From Planctomycetales bacterium 10988 (GTDB lineage: Bacteria; Planctomycetota; Planctomycetia; Pirellulales; Pb10988): a stretch of DNA of 64,000 bases. Shown one piece after another: positions 1 to 8,361 of this stretch. Location: assembly GCA_009664345.1 (NCBI GenBank), contig CP043547.1, positions 5,918,709-5,982,708 of the forward strand. The letters are read 5' to 3'. A program made the position numbers and the translations under genes. The number at the start of each line of letters is the position of its first letter. The stretch's first letter is position 1. The notes under the pieces were generated by a model that was given only the letters and a program-made list of their open reading frames with translations, was not told where the DNA came from and did not search any database.

Positions 1-155
1 GCAATACCTGTCCAAGAGGAATGGCTTCAAGTATGATGGGGTTGACCATTCAGGCGAAACATTGGGAGGCCTTCACCATGACGGTTCCTTGTCTGCGACA
101 CCCTGAAGGTAGCCTTGGTTTGATGACTGCAAAAAGCTCGGAAGAGAAGAACACC

Positions 156-1214
156 ATGAGCGTGACTTTGAAACAGGTTGCTGATGCCTCGAAGGTTTCC
201 GTAAGCACCGCGAGCCGGGCTTTGAGTGGACACCCAGGAATCAATACTAAGACAGCAACCCGCGTTCGCGAGACCGCACAGAAACTCCAATATAAATTTC
301 GCAGTCCAGAAAGCAATTCTAGCCCTTTCGAAGGGATGGAAGTTGGAATCCTTTGTCTAGGCATGGCGAACTCTCTTACTGCCCTGCCAACAGTAGCTGC
401 TGCGATCGGAGGAGCTGAAAGCATGCTCGCCGCCGAGGGAGCCCGCACCATCTATGCTTCCGTTCCAGACCTTCAAAATCCACCAGAGAGCCTGCTTTCG
501 AAACTTCCGGATGCGTTGATTCTCAACAGTGCATTGCAAGGCAATGTGATCCAATCTGGATTGAAATATTTTATGCAAAATTTGCAGAGCCGTCCCACAG
601 TTTGGTTGCTCGGAAAGCCTGTCAGAGGATGGGGAGATGTAGTCGGAACGAATGATTACGAAGTCGGTGCCATCGCCGCGAGAACCTTGCTTAAGGCAGG
701 TCATCGACGCTTAGCCTTCATCAACCCTAAGCCGGATCATCAATTATTTCAACGAAGAGAGGATGGGTTCCGAGCGGCCGCCAAGCGTGGAGGGGCCGAG
801 GTAGTGTTGAGTTTGTGCGACTCTTCGTCTACGGAGTGGGATTTCCCCTTGGAGGTTCCCGAGAATGTCGAACTCATCGACAGCTCGATTGATGCTTTGC
901 TGAAAAGAAGAAATCGACCGACTGGGTTGTTCGCCGCAGCTGATAGTGTTGCCGTGTTGGTGTATCGAGCCTTGACAACACGAGGGCTGGTTGTAGGGAA
1001 AGACTTTAGCCTCGTCTCAGGAAACAATGACTCGACCTTAATCGCCGGACTGCATCCTACGCTCACTACCTGTGATGTCGAAGCGTTTGCGATCGGTCAG
1101 CATGCCGTGCGACAATTGGGGCTGCGTCTCCGAGTCGGCAACACGATGCCAGAAACAGAAACTTGGCTCCCTCCGAATTTGAAAGTAGGAGAGTCCGTCA
1201 CTTCCATCCAATGA
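156..1214 (+). CDS. LacI/GalR-family transcriptional regulator
   Basis: A 352-residue DNA-binding regulator. Residues 3-24 form the LacI-type helix-turn-helix (TLKQVADASKVSVSTASRAL), and the rest is a periplasmic-binding-protein-like effector domain ending in typical LacI segments such as 'GLFAAADSVA'. I chose the ATG at 156 because homologues begin one or two residues before the helix-turn-helix and a purine-rich stretch (GAAGAGAAGA) lies just upstream. The same frame stays open to position 21, but those residues look non-coding. The gene lies 118 nt upstream of two co-directional sulfatase genes, so it may control sulfated-glycan use. That role is inference; the effector is unknown. Confidence 0.9.
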   Translation: MSVTLKQVADASKVSVSTASRALSGHPGINTKTATRVRETAQKLQYKFRSPESNSSPFEGMEVGILCLGMANSLTALPTVAAAIGGAESMLAAEGARTIYASVPDLQNPPESLLSKLPDALILNSALQGNVIQSGLKYFMQNLQSRPTVWLLGKPVRGWGDVVGTNDYEVGAIAARTLLKAGHRRLAFINPKPDHQLFQRREDGFRAAAKRGGAEVVLSLCDSSSTEWDFPLEVPENVELIDSSIDALLKRRNRPTGLFAAADSVAVLVYRALTTRGLVVGKDFSLVSGNNDSTLIAGLHPTLTTCDVEAFAIGQHAVRQLGLRLRVGNTMPETETWLPPNLKVGESVTSIQ

Positions 1215-1260
1215 TCCGACGAAGTGAATCGAATCCTCAGAACCGAATGATCCATGGGAA

Positions 1261-1289
1261 TTGATTTATGGATGGTTGGTAAAGATAAT
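1261..1289 (+). promoter_or_regulatory. candidate sigma70-type promoter before sulfatase genes
   Basis: TTGATT (1261-1266), a 17-nt spacer, then GATAAT (1284-1289), about 45 nt upstream of the first sulfatase start. Spacing is ideal and both boxes are near consensus, but nothing independent supports it. Confidence 0.35.
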
Positions 1290-1332
1290 AGCATCGAAAC
1301 TGTCTCCTTCCCCCAACTAGAGAAAGATTCGC

Positions 1333-2934
1333 ATGCTTTCCATACCAGCCCTGTCAAACCTGCCGGCGATGGTCGGTCTACTACGAAAGAATCGTAACGC
1401 GAAATGGAACCACCTTTCGATCGTTCTTGGTTTCGTCTTCTGCTTTCCTTTCTGTTTACTGAGCTTTTCCCAATCTTTTGCCGAAGCAAAACGCCCCAAC
1501 ATTGTGCTGATCATGGCGGATGATATGGGTTTCTCGGACCTTGGGTGTTATGGCGGCGAGGTGGAAACCCCGAATTTGGACCGGTTGGCAAGCGAAGGCT
1601 TACGATTTCGAACCTTCTATAATAACGCCAAGTGCGAACACACGAGGGCTTCGCTGCTGACGGGCAGGTGGTGGCATCACGTTGGTGCTTCGGCTACCGT
1701 GCATTATCGCGGTCCGACCTTTGGCGAACGGATGCGGGAGGCCGGCTACCGAACCTTGATGGTGGGTAAGTGGCATGCCGGAGAAACGCCCTACCAGCGA
1801 GGTTTTGATCGTTATTATGGCTTGACCGATGGTTGTTGTAACTTTTGGAATCCCGGTCACGCCCGACCCGGGGAACCAGAACCGGCCAAGAAACGAATCC
1901 GACGTTGGGCCATTGATGAACAAGAATTCGAGCCTTTCACACCCGAAGAAAAAGACTTCTACACCACCGATGTCTTTACCGATTATGCCGTGAAATATCT
2001 GGAAGAGTATAAGAACGAAGAGCAACCGTTCTTGCTTTATGTCGCTTACACGGCCCCACATTACCCTCTTCATGCCAGTCCCGAGGATGTGGAAAAATAC
2101 CGGGGGAAATATAAAAAGATCGGTTGGGATAAGCTCCGCACGCAACGATTTGCCCGGCAGAAAGAATTGGGCGTCCTTCCCCCGAATGCCAAGCTTTCTC
2201 CGCGAGACCCGTCGTTGCCTGCCTGGGAGGAAATTCCTGAGGAAGAACGTGATTGGTGGGACCTCCGCATGGCGACCTACACGGCGATGATCGATCGCAT
2301 GGATCGAAACATTGGACGAATCCTTGCCAAGATCGAAGAGCGAGGAGAAACCGAAAACACGGTGATCTTCTTCTTGTCCGACAACGGGGCCAGCGAAGAC
2401 TCCGCGGATCGTTCGACCGTGGTGGGTTCGATGCCTTGGGAAGTAACGAGCTACCTCACGCAAGGTCGGGTATGGGCCAACGCCTCGAATACCCCTTATC
2501 GCAAGTATAAAACGACGGACTACGAAGGGGGAACGCGAACGCCGATGATTGCGTCTTGGCCGGGAACGATCGAACCGGGAACCATCACCGATTATGTTGG
2601 GCATTTGGTCGACTTCACCCCTACGATGCTGGCCTTGGCCGAACAAGAAATTCCTGCGGAGATGGCTGGCTATCCGCTTGTCCCTGTTTTAAAAGGGAAA
2701 GAGGTTCAACGAGAGTGGCCCCTTTATTGGCAATTTCGAAAGTCGCAAGCGATCCGCAATCAGGATTGGAAACTGATCAAACACGATAGCGGGAAGTGGC
2801 AACTCTATCACCTTACCAACGATCCTACGGAACTGACGAACCTCGCCTCGGAACACCCCGACCGCGTCGAGCAAATGGCCTCCCAATGGGAAACTTGGTG
2901 GGCCACGCAAGGTGAAGCCAAGAAGAAAAATTAA
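1333..2934 (+). CDS. secreted sulfatase with atypical Cys motif
   Basis: A 533-residue sulfatase of the alkaline-phosphatase fold, expected to hydrolyse sulfate esters outside the cytoplasm. A hydrophobic segment near residues 28-50 ending before EAKRPN is a signal peptide or anchor. Family blocks are clear: 'RPNIVLIMADDMGFSDLG' with the metal-binding Asp pair (63-64), 'MVGKWHAG', and 'FFLSDNGAS' later. The formylglycine motif reads C101-E-H-T-R-A-S-L-L-T-G, so the usual Pro at +2 is His while Cys and Arg remain. An in-frame ATG at 1369 would give a shorter leader. The gene is followed after 50 nt by a second sulfatase, probably in one transcript. Substrate unknown. Confidence 0.9.
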   Translation: MLSIPALSNLPAMVGLLRKNRNAKWNHLSIVLGFVFCFPFCLLSFSQSFAEAKRPNIVLIMADDMGFSDLGCYGGEVETPNLDRLASEGLRFRTFYNNAKCEHTRASLLTGRWWHHVGASATVHYRGPTFGERMREAGYRTLMVGKWHAGETPYQRGFDRYYGLTDGCCNFWNPGHARPGEPEPAKKRIRRWAIDEQEFEPFTPEEKDFYTTDVFTDYAVKYLEEYKNEEQPFLLYVAYTAPHYPLHASPEDVEKYRGKYKKIGWDKLRTQRFARQKELGVLPPNAKLSPRDPSLPAWEEIPEEERDWWDLRMATYTAMIDRMDRNIGRILAKIEERGETENTVIFFLSDNGASEDSADRSTVVGSMPWEVTSYLTQGRVWANASNTPYRKYKTTDYEGGTRTPMIASWPGTIEPGTITDYVGHLVDFTPTMLALAEQEIPAEMAGYPLVPVLKGKEVQREWPLYWQFRKSQAIRNQDWKLIKHDSGKWQLYHLTNDPTELTNLASEHPDRVEQMASQWETWWATQGEAKKKN

Positions 2935-2984
2935 ACCTTAGACTATCCTCTTTGAAAACATTCTCTCCAAGGAGATTTATACCA

Positions 2985-4640
2985 ATGAGAAACCTATCAC
3001 TATTTTTGACCTGCTCTCTTTGCCTACTGATGGGGCAAATGAGTTGGGCTGAACAGTCGCCGAATCGGCCCAATATTTTATTTGTCTTTGCAGATGACTG
3101 GGGACAGCAGGCAAGTGCCTATGCCCCTTTCACCCAAAACGACGGGATCAACGAGATTGTTAAGATGCCGAACTTTGACCAAGTTGCCAAGGAGGGCGTG
3201 CTTTTTCCCAATGCCTTTGTAAACGCTCCCTCTTGTACTCCCTGCCGCAGTTCGCTGATGTCCGGCCAATACTTTTGGCGAACTGGTCGCGGGGCGATCC
3301 TCCGAGGTGCTGTTTGGGATGAATCGATTCCTAGCTGGCCGCTCTTGCTGCATGATGCCGAATATCACATCGGAAAGAGCCACAAAGTCTGGGGGCCAGG
3401 CACTCCCGGCGATGCCCCTTACGGCCAAAAGAAATATGCTTATGAGAAGGCCGGCAAGAAGATCAACCAGTTCTCGCAACAAGCGACCAAACTGCTCGAA
3501 TCCGGCAAGTCGGTCGAGGAAGCAAAAGAAATCTTGCTCAACGAAGTTCGGGAGAATTTCCAGGCTTTTCTAAATGATCGGGACAATCAGCAGCCGTTTT
3601 GCTATTGGTACGGAGCGACGAATGTCCATCGCAAATGGATCAAAGGTTCTGGCAAAACCCTCTGGGGAATCGACCCGGATTCGCTCGAAGGAAGGATGCC
3701 GCCGTTCCTGCCGGATGTCCATGAAGTTCGCCAAGACCTTGCGGATTATCTAGGGGAAGCAGAAGCCTTCGATGCCTCGTTGGGCGTTCTTTTAGAAACG
3801 TTGAAAGAGACCGGAGACTATGACGATACGCTGATTATCATCAGTGGCGATCACGGACCTCCGGGATTTCCTCACGGAAAATGCAATCTCTATGACTTTG
3901 GAACCCAAGTCGCTTTGGCCGTCGCTGGGCCGGGGGTCAAAGGCGGCCGCGTTGTCGAAGATTTCGTCAGCGTCCCGGATTTGGCTCCCACCGTTTTAGA
4001 AGCAGCCGGGGTTGAAATCCCTGAAGTGATGACCGCCAAGAGTCTTTGGCCAACCCTCAAATCCTCGAAGGAAGGCCTCGTTGATTCTTCACGAACTTGG
4101 GTTGTCTCCGGGCGAGAACGTCATGTCGAGATGGCTCGGGCGGGAAATCTTCCCTATCCTCAGCGAGCTTTGCGAACCAAGGATTACCTCTTCATCATCA
4201 ACTTCCGCCCGAATCGATATCCGCTGGGAGACCCACATTACCTGAATAGCGACGAGCCTCCGACTACGGAAGAGCTAACGGAAGATACCTTTGTCGCCTT
4301 TCCAGATGACGATGCCGGTCCGACGAAGGCCTGGATTATCAACCATCGCAATGATCCGCAGTGGAAGTTTTTCTTTGAGCATACTTATAGCAAACGGCCA
4401 AGGCTTGAGTTGTATGACCTCAAGCAGGACCCTTATCAAATGAACAATGTGGCGGAAGACCCCGAGTATGGCTCGATTGTCAAGGAGTTGCGGAGCCAAC
4501 TCATGAAAGTTCTCAAGGAGTCCGGCGACCCCCGGGTTGTCGACAACGGCAGTTTCTTTGAGACCTCTCCGATGGCAGGACCGCTGCCGGACGATGTCCC
4601 GAAGCCAAAGCGGAGTCGACGTCCTTCATCCAAAAGGTAG
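2985..4640 (+). CDS. secreted sulfatase (CTPCR motif)
   Basis: A 551-residue sulfatase. The frame is open from a TTG at 2952, but AAGGAGA at 2969-2975 sits 9 nt before the ATG at 2985 and the protein then starts with a clean signal peptide (MRNLSLFLTC to WAEQ), so 2985 is the start. 'NRPNILFVFADDWG' supplies the metal-binding Asp pair. The formylglycine motif is C84-T-P-C87-R-S-S-L-M-S-G, canonical apart from a second Cys at +3. 'IISGDHGPPG' is the second metal block. It partners the preceding sulfatase. A strong terminator follows at 4684. Sulfatases are commonly amplified in planctomycetes for algal glycan use; the substrate cannot be read here. Confidence 0.93.
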   Translation: MRNLSLFLTCSLCLLMGQMSWAEQSPNRPNILFVFADDWGQQASAYAPFTQNDGINEIVKMPNFDQVAKEGVLFPNAFVNAPSCTPCRSSLMSGQYFWRTGRGAILRGAVWDESIPSWPLLLHDAEYHIGKSHKVWGPGTPGDAPYGQKKYAYEKAGKKINQFSQQATKLLESGKSVEEAKEILLNEVRENFQAFLNDRDNQQPFCYWYGATNVHRKWIKGSGKTLWGIDPDSLEGRMPPFLPDVHEVRQDLADYLGEAEAFDASLGVLLETLKETGDYDDTLIIISGDHGPPGFPHGKCNLYDFGTQVALAVAGPGVKGGRVVEDFVSVPDLAPTVLEAAGVEIPEVMTAKSLWPTLKSSKEGLVDSSRTWVVSGRERHVEMARAGNLPYPQRALRTKDYLFIINFRPNRYPLGDPHYLNSDEPPTTEELTEDTFVAFPDDDAGPTKAWIINHRNDPQWKFFFEHTYSKRPRLELYDLKQDPYQMNNVAEDPEYGSIVKELRSQLMKVLKESGDPRVVDNGSFFETSPMAGPLPDDVPKPKRSRRPSSKR

Positions 4641-4683
4641 TTTTTGCTTTCATTTTTAAAAAGTACTTTTTGATTAGATAATC

Positions 4684-4722
4684 ACTCACCCTTGGGCCAT
4701 TGGTCGGAGGGTGAGTTTTTCT
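4684..4722 (+). terminator. rho-independent terminator of sulfatase operon
   Basis: ACTCACCCT (4684-4692) pairs perfectly with AGGGTGAGT (4708-4716), followed at once by a T tract. Confidence 0.85.
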
Positions 4723-4883
4723 TTTCAAGGTCATGCACTCTCCTCCAAGAGGAAGCATCGAGAGAGAAAAGGAGGGCAATGGCAACTTGTGCTCTCTTCA
4801 AGTAGAATAGTTCTTCGCAAATTGGAACCTTTCCTGACTGTTTTCACATAAAGTAACTTCATCAAACCATTTCGGAGGCCCAC

Positions 4884-5798
4884 TTGAGTTTGCCGGAGGC
4901 CCGAAAAAATCCTGACACCCTTTATCGGGATGCCATACGAGCGGGCCTGTTAGGCTTGGTAGTGAACCTTGCGCTGGGGTTTGTCAAACTTGCCGGAGGC
5001 GTCTGGGGCAATTCCTTCGCCCTGATTTCGGACGCTGTCAATTCGCTGGGAGATAGTGTCACTTCGCTGGTAGTCATCTTCGGATTGCATGTTGCTCAGC
5101 GGCCTGCCGACGAAGAACACCCTTATGGACATAGTCGAGCGGAGGCAATCGCCGGTTCGAATGTGGCTTTGTTGGTCATTCTCTCTGCTGTCTACATCGG
5201 CTGGGAAGCGATTCACCGACTCTTTGACAGTCACGCCATTCCGCCTCTTTGGACGCTTTGGATTGCCGGTGCCAATGTTTTGATCAAGGAAAGTCTCTAT
5301 CGGTACAAAGTCCGGGTCGGAAAGCGAACCGGCTCTAGTTCTATTATTGCGAATGCCTGGGATCACCGGGCGGATGCTTTTTGTTCCTTAGCTGTGCTCA
5401 TCGGTTTGGGAATGATCCGCTGGGGAGGGCCAAGCTTTCTCTGGGCCGATGAAGTCGCTGCTTTTGTGGTGGCGATTGCCATCGTTTGCTCGGGGATTCA
5501 TCTGCTGCGACAAAGTTGTAGTGAGCTGATGGACCTACAAGCAGATCGTGAGTTGGTGCAAGAAATCCGCTCGGAAGCCGAAACGGTCCCGGAGGTTAAA
5601 GATGTCGAAAAGCTTTGGGTAAGAAAGTCCGGCCTCGAATACTTTGTGGATATCCACATTGAAGTTGATCAAGCCCTCACGGTTGCGGAAGGGCACCGGA
5701 TTGGTCATCAAGTGAAGGATCATCTCGTGGCAAAATTTCCTTCACTTCGCGATGTCCTGGTTCATTTAGAACCCTTTCCCCATCTTCATGATCAATAA
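4884..5798 (+). CDS. cation diffusion facilitator (CDF) metal exporter
   Basis: A 304-residue inner-membrane CDF transporter exchanging divalent metal for protons. It has about six transmembrane helices, then a cytoplasmic metallochaperone-like domain (about 215-304). The start is TTG at 4884, backed by GGAGG at 4875-4879; no ATG fits. Aligned by eye on FieF, site A reads N53xxxD57 in helix 2 (NSLGD) and D160xxxD164 in helix 5 (DHRAD), rather than D/HxxxD and HxxxD. N/DxxxD in both helices is a feature I associate with manganese-exporting CDFs of the MneP type, so Mn is a reasonable guess. 'HPYGHSRAE' is the conserved loop 2-3. It stands alone between terminators. Confidence 0.92.
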   Translation: MSLPEARKNPDTLYRDAIRAGLLGLVVNLALGFVKLAGGVWGNSFALISDAVNSLGDSVTSLVVIFGLHVAQRPADEEHPYGHSRAEAIAGSNVALLVILSAVYIGWEAIHRLFDSHAIPPLWTLWIAGANVLIKESLYRYKVRVGKRTGSSSIIANAWDHRADAFCSLAVLIGLGMIRWGGPSFLWADEVAAFVVAIAIVCSGIHLLRQSCSELMDLQADRELVQEIRSEAETVPEVKDVEKLWVRKSGLEYFVDIHIEVDQALTVAEGHRIGHQVKDHLVAKFPSLRDVLVHLEPFPHLHDQ

Positions 5799-6328
5799 AA
5801 TGCCCGGCCGTTTGCTATTGATCAAAGTGTCAGATTTTCTATTCTCATGTTTACTCATTTCTATCAGCCTACACTACGTAATTTTCAGCGCTACTTCGGT
5901 AAATATCGTACTATTCCCGGAAAATATCCTATCTGTCTGACACTCAGTCAGCTTCTGAACGTAGTCTTTAACGGTAAGGAAGCCTCCACTCCGGTGGTTC
6001 TCCGTTCGATACTATTCCGAAGATTTCTCTTTATTCCTTCCATATTAAAAAAGTAGAAAACTTCTACTATACAATCAATCCAACCGTTGTAAGAGAGCTA
6101 TACTTTTCATTCTTTTTCTATTGGATTTGCAAAACATAAAGTAGAGATTGATCTTAGCTCCATTCAAAGCTTCCAGCAGTTTAAATCGGGGCGAACAATT
6201 CAACCTTTCTGGAACTTCAAAAACGCAAGCAAGTGAACTAATTCTTTCTGTCTTGGTATCGCACTTGCAGTTTCCCTCGGTGTTCCTTTTGTTTTTATTC
6301 AACAAGATTTATAGAAAGGATGGCCGAC
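5799..6328 (+). other. gene-free interval, 530 nt
   Basis: AT-rich, with no convincing reading frame on either strand. A small hairpin (GTAGAA/TTCTAC, about 6051-6065) precedes the next gene. I see no tRNA, riboswitch or clear promoter. Confidence 0.5.
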
Positions 6329-6841
6329 ATGGGCCTGTTTACTAGTAAAGAATTTTCGACTCTTGACGATCTTCTCGTTGAGCAACTTCAAGACCTCTAT
6401 GATGCTGAACATCGACTCTGCGACGCGATTCCCAAGATGGCGGAAGCAGCGACCTCCCCTCAGCTCAAGACCGCATTCCAAGATCATCTGACTGAGACAA
6501 AATCTCATGTGAAACGATTGGAGCAAGCTTTTGACTTGTTAGGAAAAGATGCGGATCGCGATTCCTGTCAGGCAATGAAAGGGATCATTAAAGAAGGAAG
6601 TGACGTTGTCGATGCCAAAGGGGATTCGGCAGTGAAAGATGCTGCTTTGATCGCCGCGGCACAGCGAGTTGAGCATTATGAGATGGCCGGCTATGGTTCA
6701 GCTCGAAACTTTGCGAAGCAACTTGGTCAGGATCGAGTTGCCCAACTCCTCCAACAAACTTTGGATGAAGAAGGCGAAGCTGATAAGAAGTTGACGCAGA
6801 TTGCAGAAGGCTTGATCAATACACAAGCCGCAAACGCCTAG
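6329..6841 (+). CDS. ferritin-like YciF/DUF892 family protein
   Basis: A 170-residue helical protein of the DUF892 (YciE/YciF) ferritin-like family, linked to stress responses in enterobacteria. Visible features are 'LLVEQLQDLYDAEH' near the N terminus and 'RVEHYEMAGYGSARNFA' in helix 3, which carry the Glu/His residues of the di-metal site. An ATG at 6320 directly abuts the AGAAAGG stretch and would leave no spacing. The ATG at 6329 has 9 nt after AAAGG, so I prefer it. A terminator follows, and then a small co-directional gene that often keeps company with stress genes. Enzymatic activity is not established for the family. Confidence 0.9.
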   Translation: MGLFTSKEFSTLDDLLVEQLQDLYDAEHRLCDAIPKMAEAATSPQLKTAFQDHLTETKSHVKRLEQAFDLLGKDADRDSCQAMKGIIKEGSDVVDAKGDSAVKDAALIAAAQRVEHYEMAGYGSARNFAKQLGQDRVAQLLQQTLDEEGEADKKLTQIAEGLINTQAANA

Positions 6842-6870
6842 GTCTCAGTAGATCGTTTAATATGAGGATA

Positions 6871-6912
6871 AAGTCCGGCCTCTACTTTAACGGGTAGATG
6901 CCGGGCTTTCTT
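6871..6912 (+). terminator. rho-independent terminator
   Basis: AAGTCCGGC (6871-6879) pairs with GCCGGGCTT across 6900-6908 with one wobble, and an inner TCTAC/GTAGA arm extends the stem. The tail TTTCTTC follows. Confidence 0.8.
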
Positions 6913-6961
6913 CATGTGATTCCCCCGATAGAGAAAATCCACCCACCCAAGGAGAACAATC

Positions 6962-7216
6962 ATGACCAAAAATCACGGACCCACCATTAAAGATGATGAA
7001 CAATATGAGGCCCTACGCGAGGATGGAATGAGCAAAGAGAAGGCCGCCCGCATCGCCAACACGGATCGGACCAAGGCAGCCAAACGAGGTGGAAAAGCCT
7101 CGAAATATGAAAAGTGGACCAAAGATCAGCTCTACACTCGCGCGAAGGAAATTGGCATCGAAGGCCGTTCTCATATGAACAAACAACAACTCATCGAGGC
7201 TCTGAGAACCCATTAA
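6962..7216 (+). CDS. small stress-type protein with Rho-N/SAP-like C terminus
   Basis: An 84-residue basic protein with a near-perfect Shine-Dalgarno (AAGGAG, 6949-6954). The first half carries 'YEALREDGMSKEKAARIAN', typical of small proteins also named DUF7218. The second half, 'WTKDQLYTRAKEIGIEGRSHM', followed by a short helix ending EALRTH, resembles the helix-extended-loop-helix fold of Rho N-terminal/SAP-like domains, which bind nucleic acid. The role is unknown; the neighbouring DUF892 gene suggests stress induction. A bidirectional terminator separates it from the convergent cytochrome genes. Confidence 0.8.
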   Translation: MTKNHGPTIKDDEQYEALREDGMSKEKAARIANTDRTKAAKRGGKASKYEKWTKDQLYTRAKEIGIEGRSHMNKQQLIEALRTH

Positions 7217-7237
7217 AGATGATCGTCCCAATCAAGC

Positions 7238-7276
7238 GAAAAGCCCTTGAAAGATCGCATTCCAAGGGCTTCTTTC
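7238..7276. terminator. bidirectional terminator between convergent genes
   Basis: AAGCCCTTG (7241-7249) pairs perfectly with CAAGGGCTT (7263-7271). It is preceded by an A run and followed by TCTTTC, so it can act in both directions. Confidence 0.8.
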
Positions 7277-7294
7277 ATCGGTACTCGCTCGGAA

Positions 7295-8305
7295 TCAACG
7301 ATAGGAACCGTGGCAGGTATCGCATGCTTGGGTAAACTTGCCATACGATTCCGTGGCGAGATCGAATTGTTCTTGTTCCACTGCCGTCTTGATTCCAAGG
7401 GCTCCGGCCAGCATCTCTTCAGCAAAACCCCGGTAATCTTGATCTTCATAACCAAAGTTCGGGTCTTGAATGATTTTCCCATAAGCAGCCATGATCTCAG
7501 CCTCATGCTTGATAGCAGGCATATTCGATTCGAACTCAGTAGGATTCGCGGTCCATTGGCGAAGATCGCCACGGCCACCCTTTTCCATTCGATTCATCAG
7601 CACGCCTAAGTAAACCAATTCCCCCCAGTTCGCCTCTTCCGAGGTCACATCGGGAAAGACGACCTTGATTCCGCGAACGACTTCGTTCAGCGTCTGATAG
7701 GCGGATTCTGAAACGGAATACGATTCATCGCTTCCTTCGTCACAACTGAAAGCCGCTTGACTGAGAATGTTGCGAAGCGGAGCGGCCTCGTATTGCCAGC
7801 GGACATCCCCTCCATATTGAGCGATAATGCCAAAGAGGGTGGTCAGCGTCGTGAAGTGCATCTGAGCGGTTCGATAGTCTTGGGATTTGAATTTTCCCTT
7901 GGATCGCAAGAGCAGAGTCAGGTCATTGGTAATCTTCTTGACTTCATCTTCCAAAGTCACGGTCGAGATGTATTGCCCCCATTCCGCGTTGACGGCTGGG
8001 GTATCGATCAAGAGTCCGCCTCCGCCCATCATCGATGCTCCGGGACTTGGTGTGGAGGCAGCCATTCCCGTCATGGTCGGCAAGTTCGCAATTGAATTGG
8101 TTCCCGATTCAGAACTCTCCTGCGGGGCAAGATCACCGGGCAAACTTCCTTCGCCAACGGCTTCGAGGGCATTGTCAAAGAAGAGACTTTCCAATTCCTG
8201 ATCGAAAACCCGACGGACTTCCGGCTGCGGCGGCTGACCATAAAGGCAAACGACCGGCAGCAGTAAACCAAGCAAAATCAAAGGGCGAAACGGAGAGCGA
8301 TACAT
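7295..8305 (-). CDS. exported protein with C-terminal CxxCH haem motif
   Basis: A 336-residue exported protein with a signal peptide at residues 1-23 (MYRSPFRPLILLGLLLP...). It has a low-complexity stretch at about 60-95, a mostly helical body, and a single haem c motif C328-D-T-C-H at the extreme C terminus. That layout is typical of cytochrome c' four-helix bundles, though this protein is about twice as long. It resembles its upstream neighbour, which also ends CxSCHGTYR, so the two are probably duplicates in one transcript with a 56-nt gap. Electron transfer or gas-ligand binding is plausible; neither is shown. Confidence 0.8.
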   Translation of the reverse strand: MYRSPFRPLILLGLLLPVVCLYGQPPQPEVRRVFDQELESLFFDNALEAVGEGSLPGDLAPQESSESGTNSIANLPTMTGMAASTPSPGASMMGGGGLLIDTPAVNAEWGQYISTVTLEDEVKKITNDLTLLLRSKGKFKSQDYRTAQMHFTTLTTLFGIIAQYGGDVRWQYEAAPLRNILSQAAFSCDEGSDESYSVSESAYQTLNEVVRGIKVVFPDVTSEEANWGELVYLGVLMNRMEKGGRGDLRQWTANPTEFESNMPAIKHEAEIMAAYGKIIQDPNFGYEDQDYRGFAEEMLAGALGIKTAVEQEQFDLATESYGKFTQACDTCHGSYR

Positions 8306-8361
8306 GGAATCAACCGATAACTGAGGAATTGGCGAAGTTGAAAGCGGCGATGCGAAGAGGA

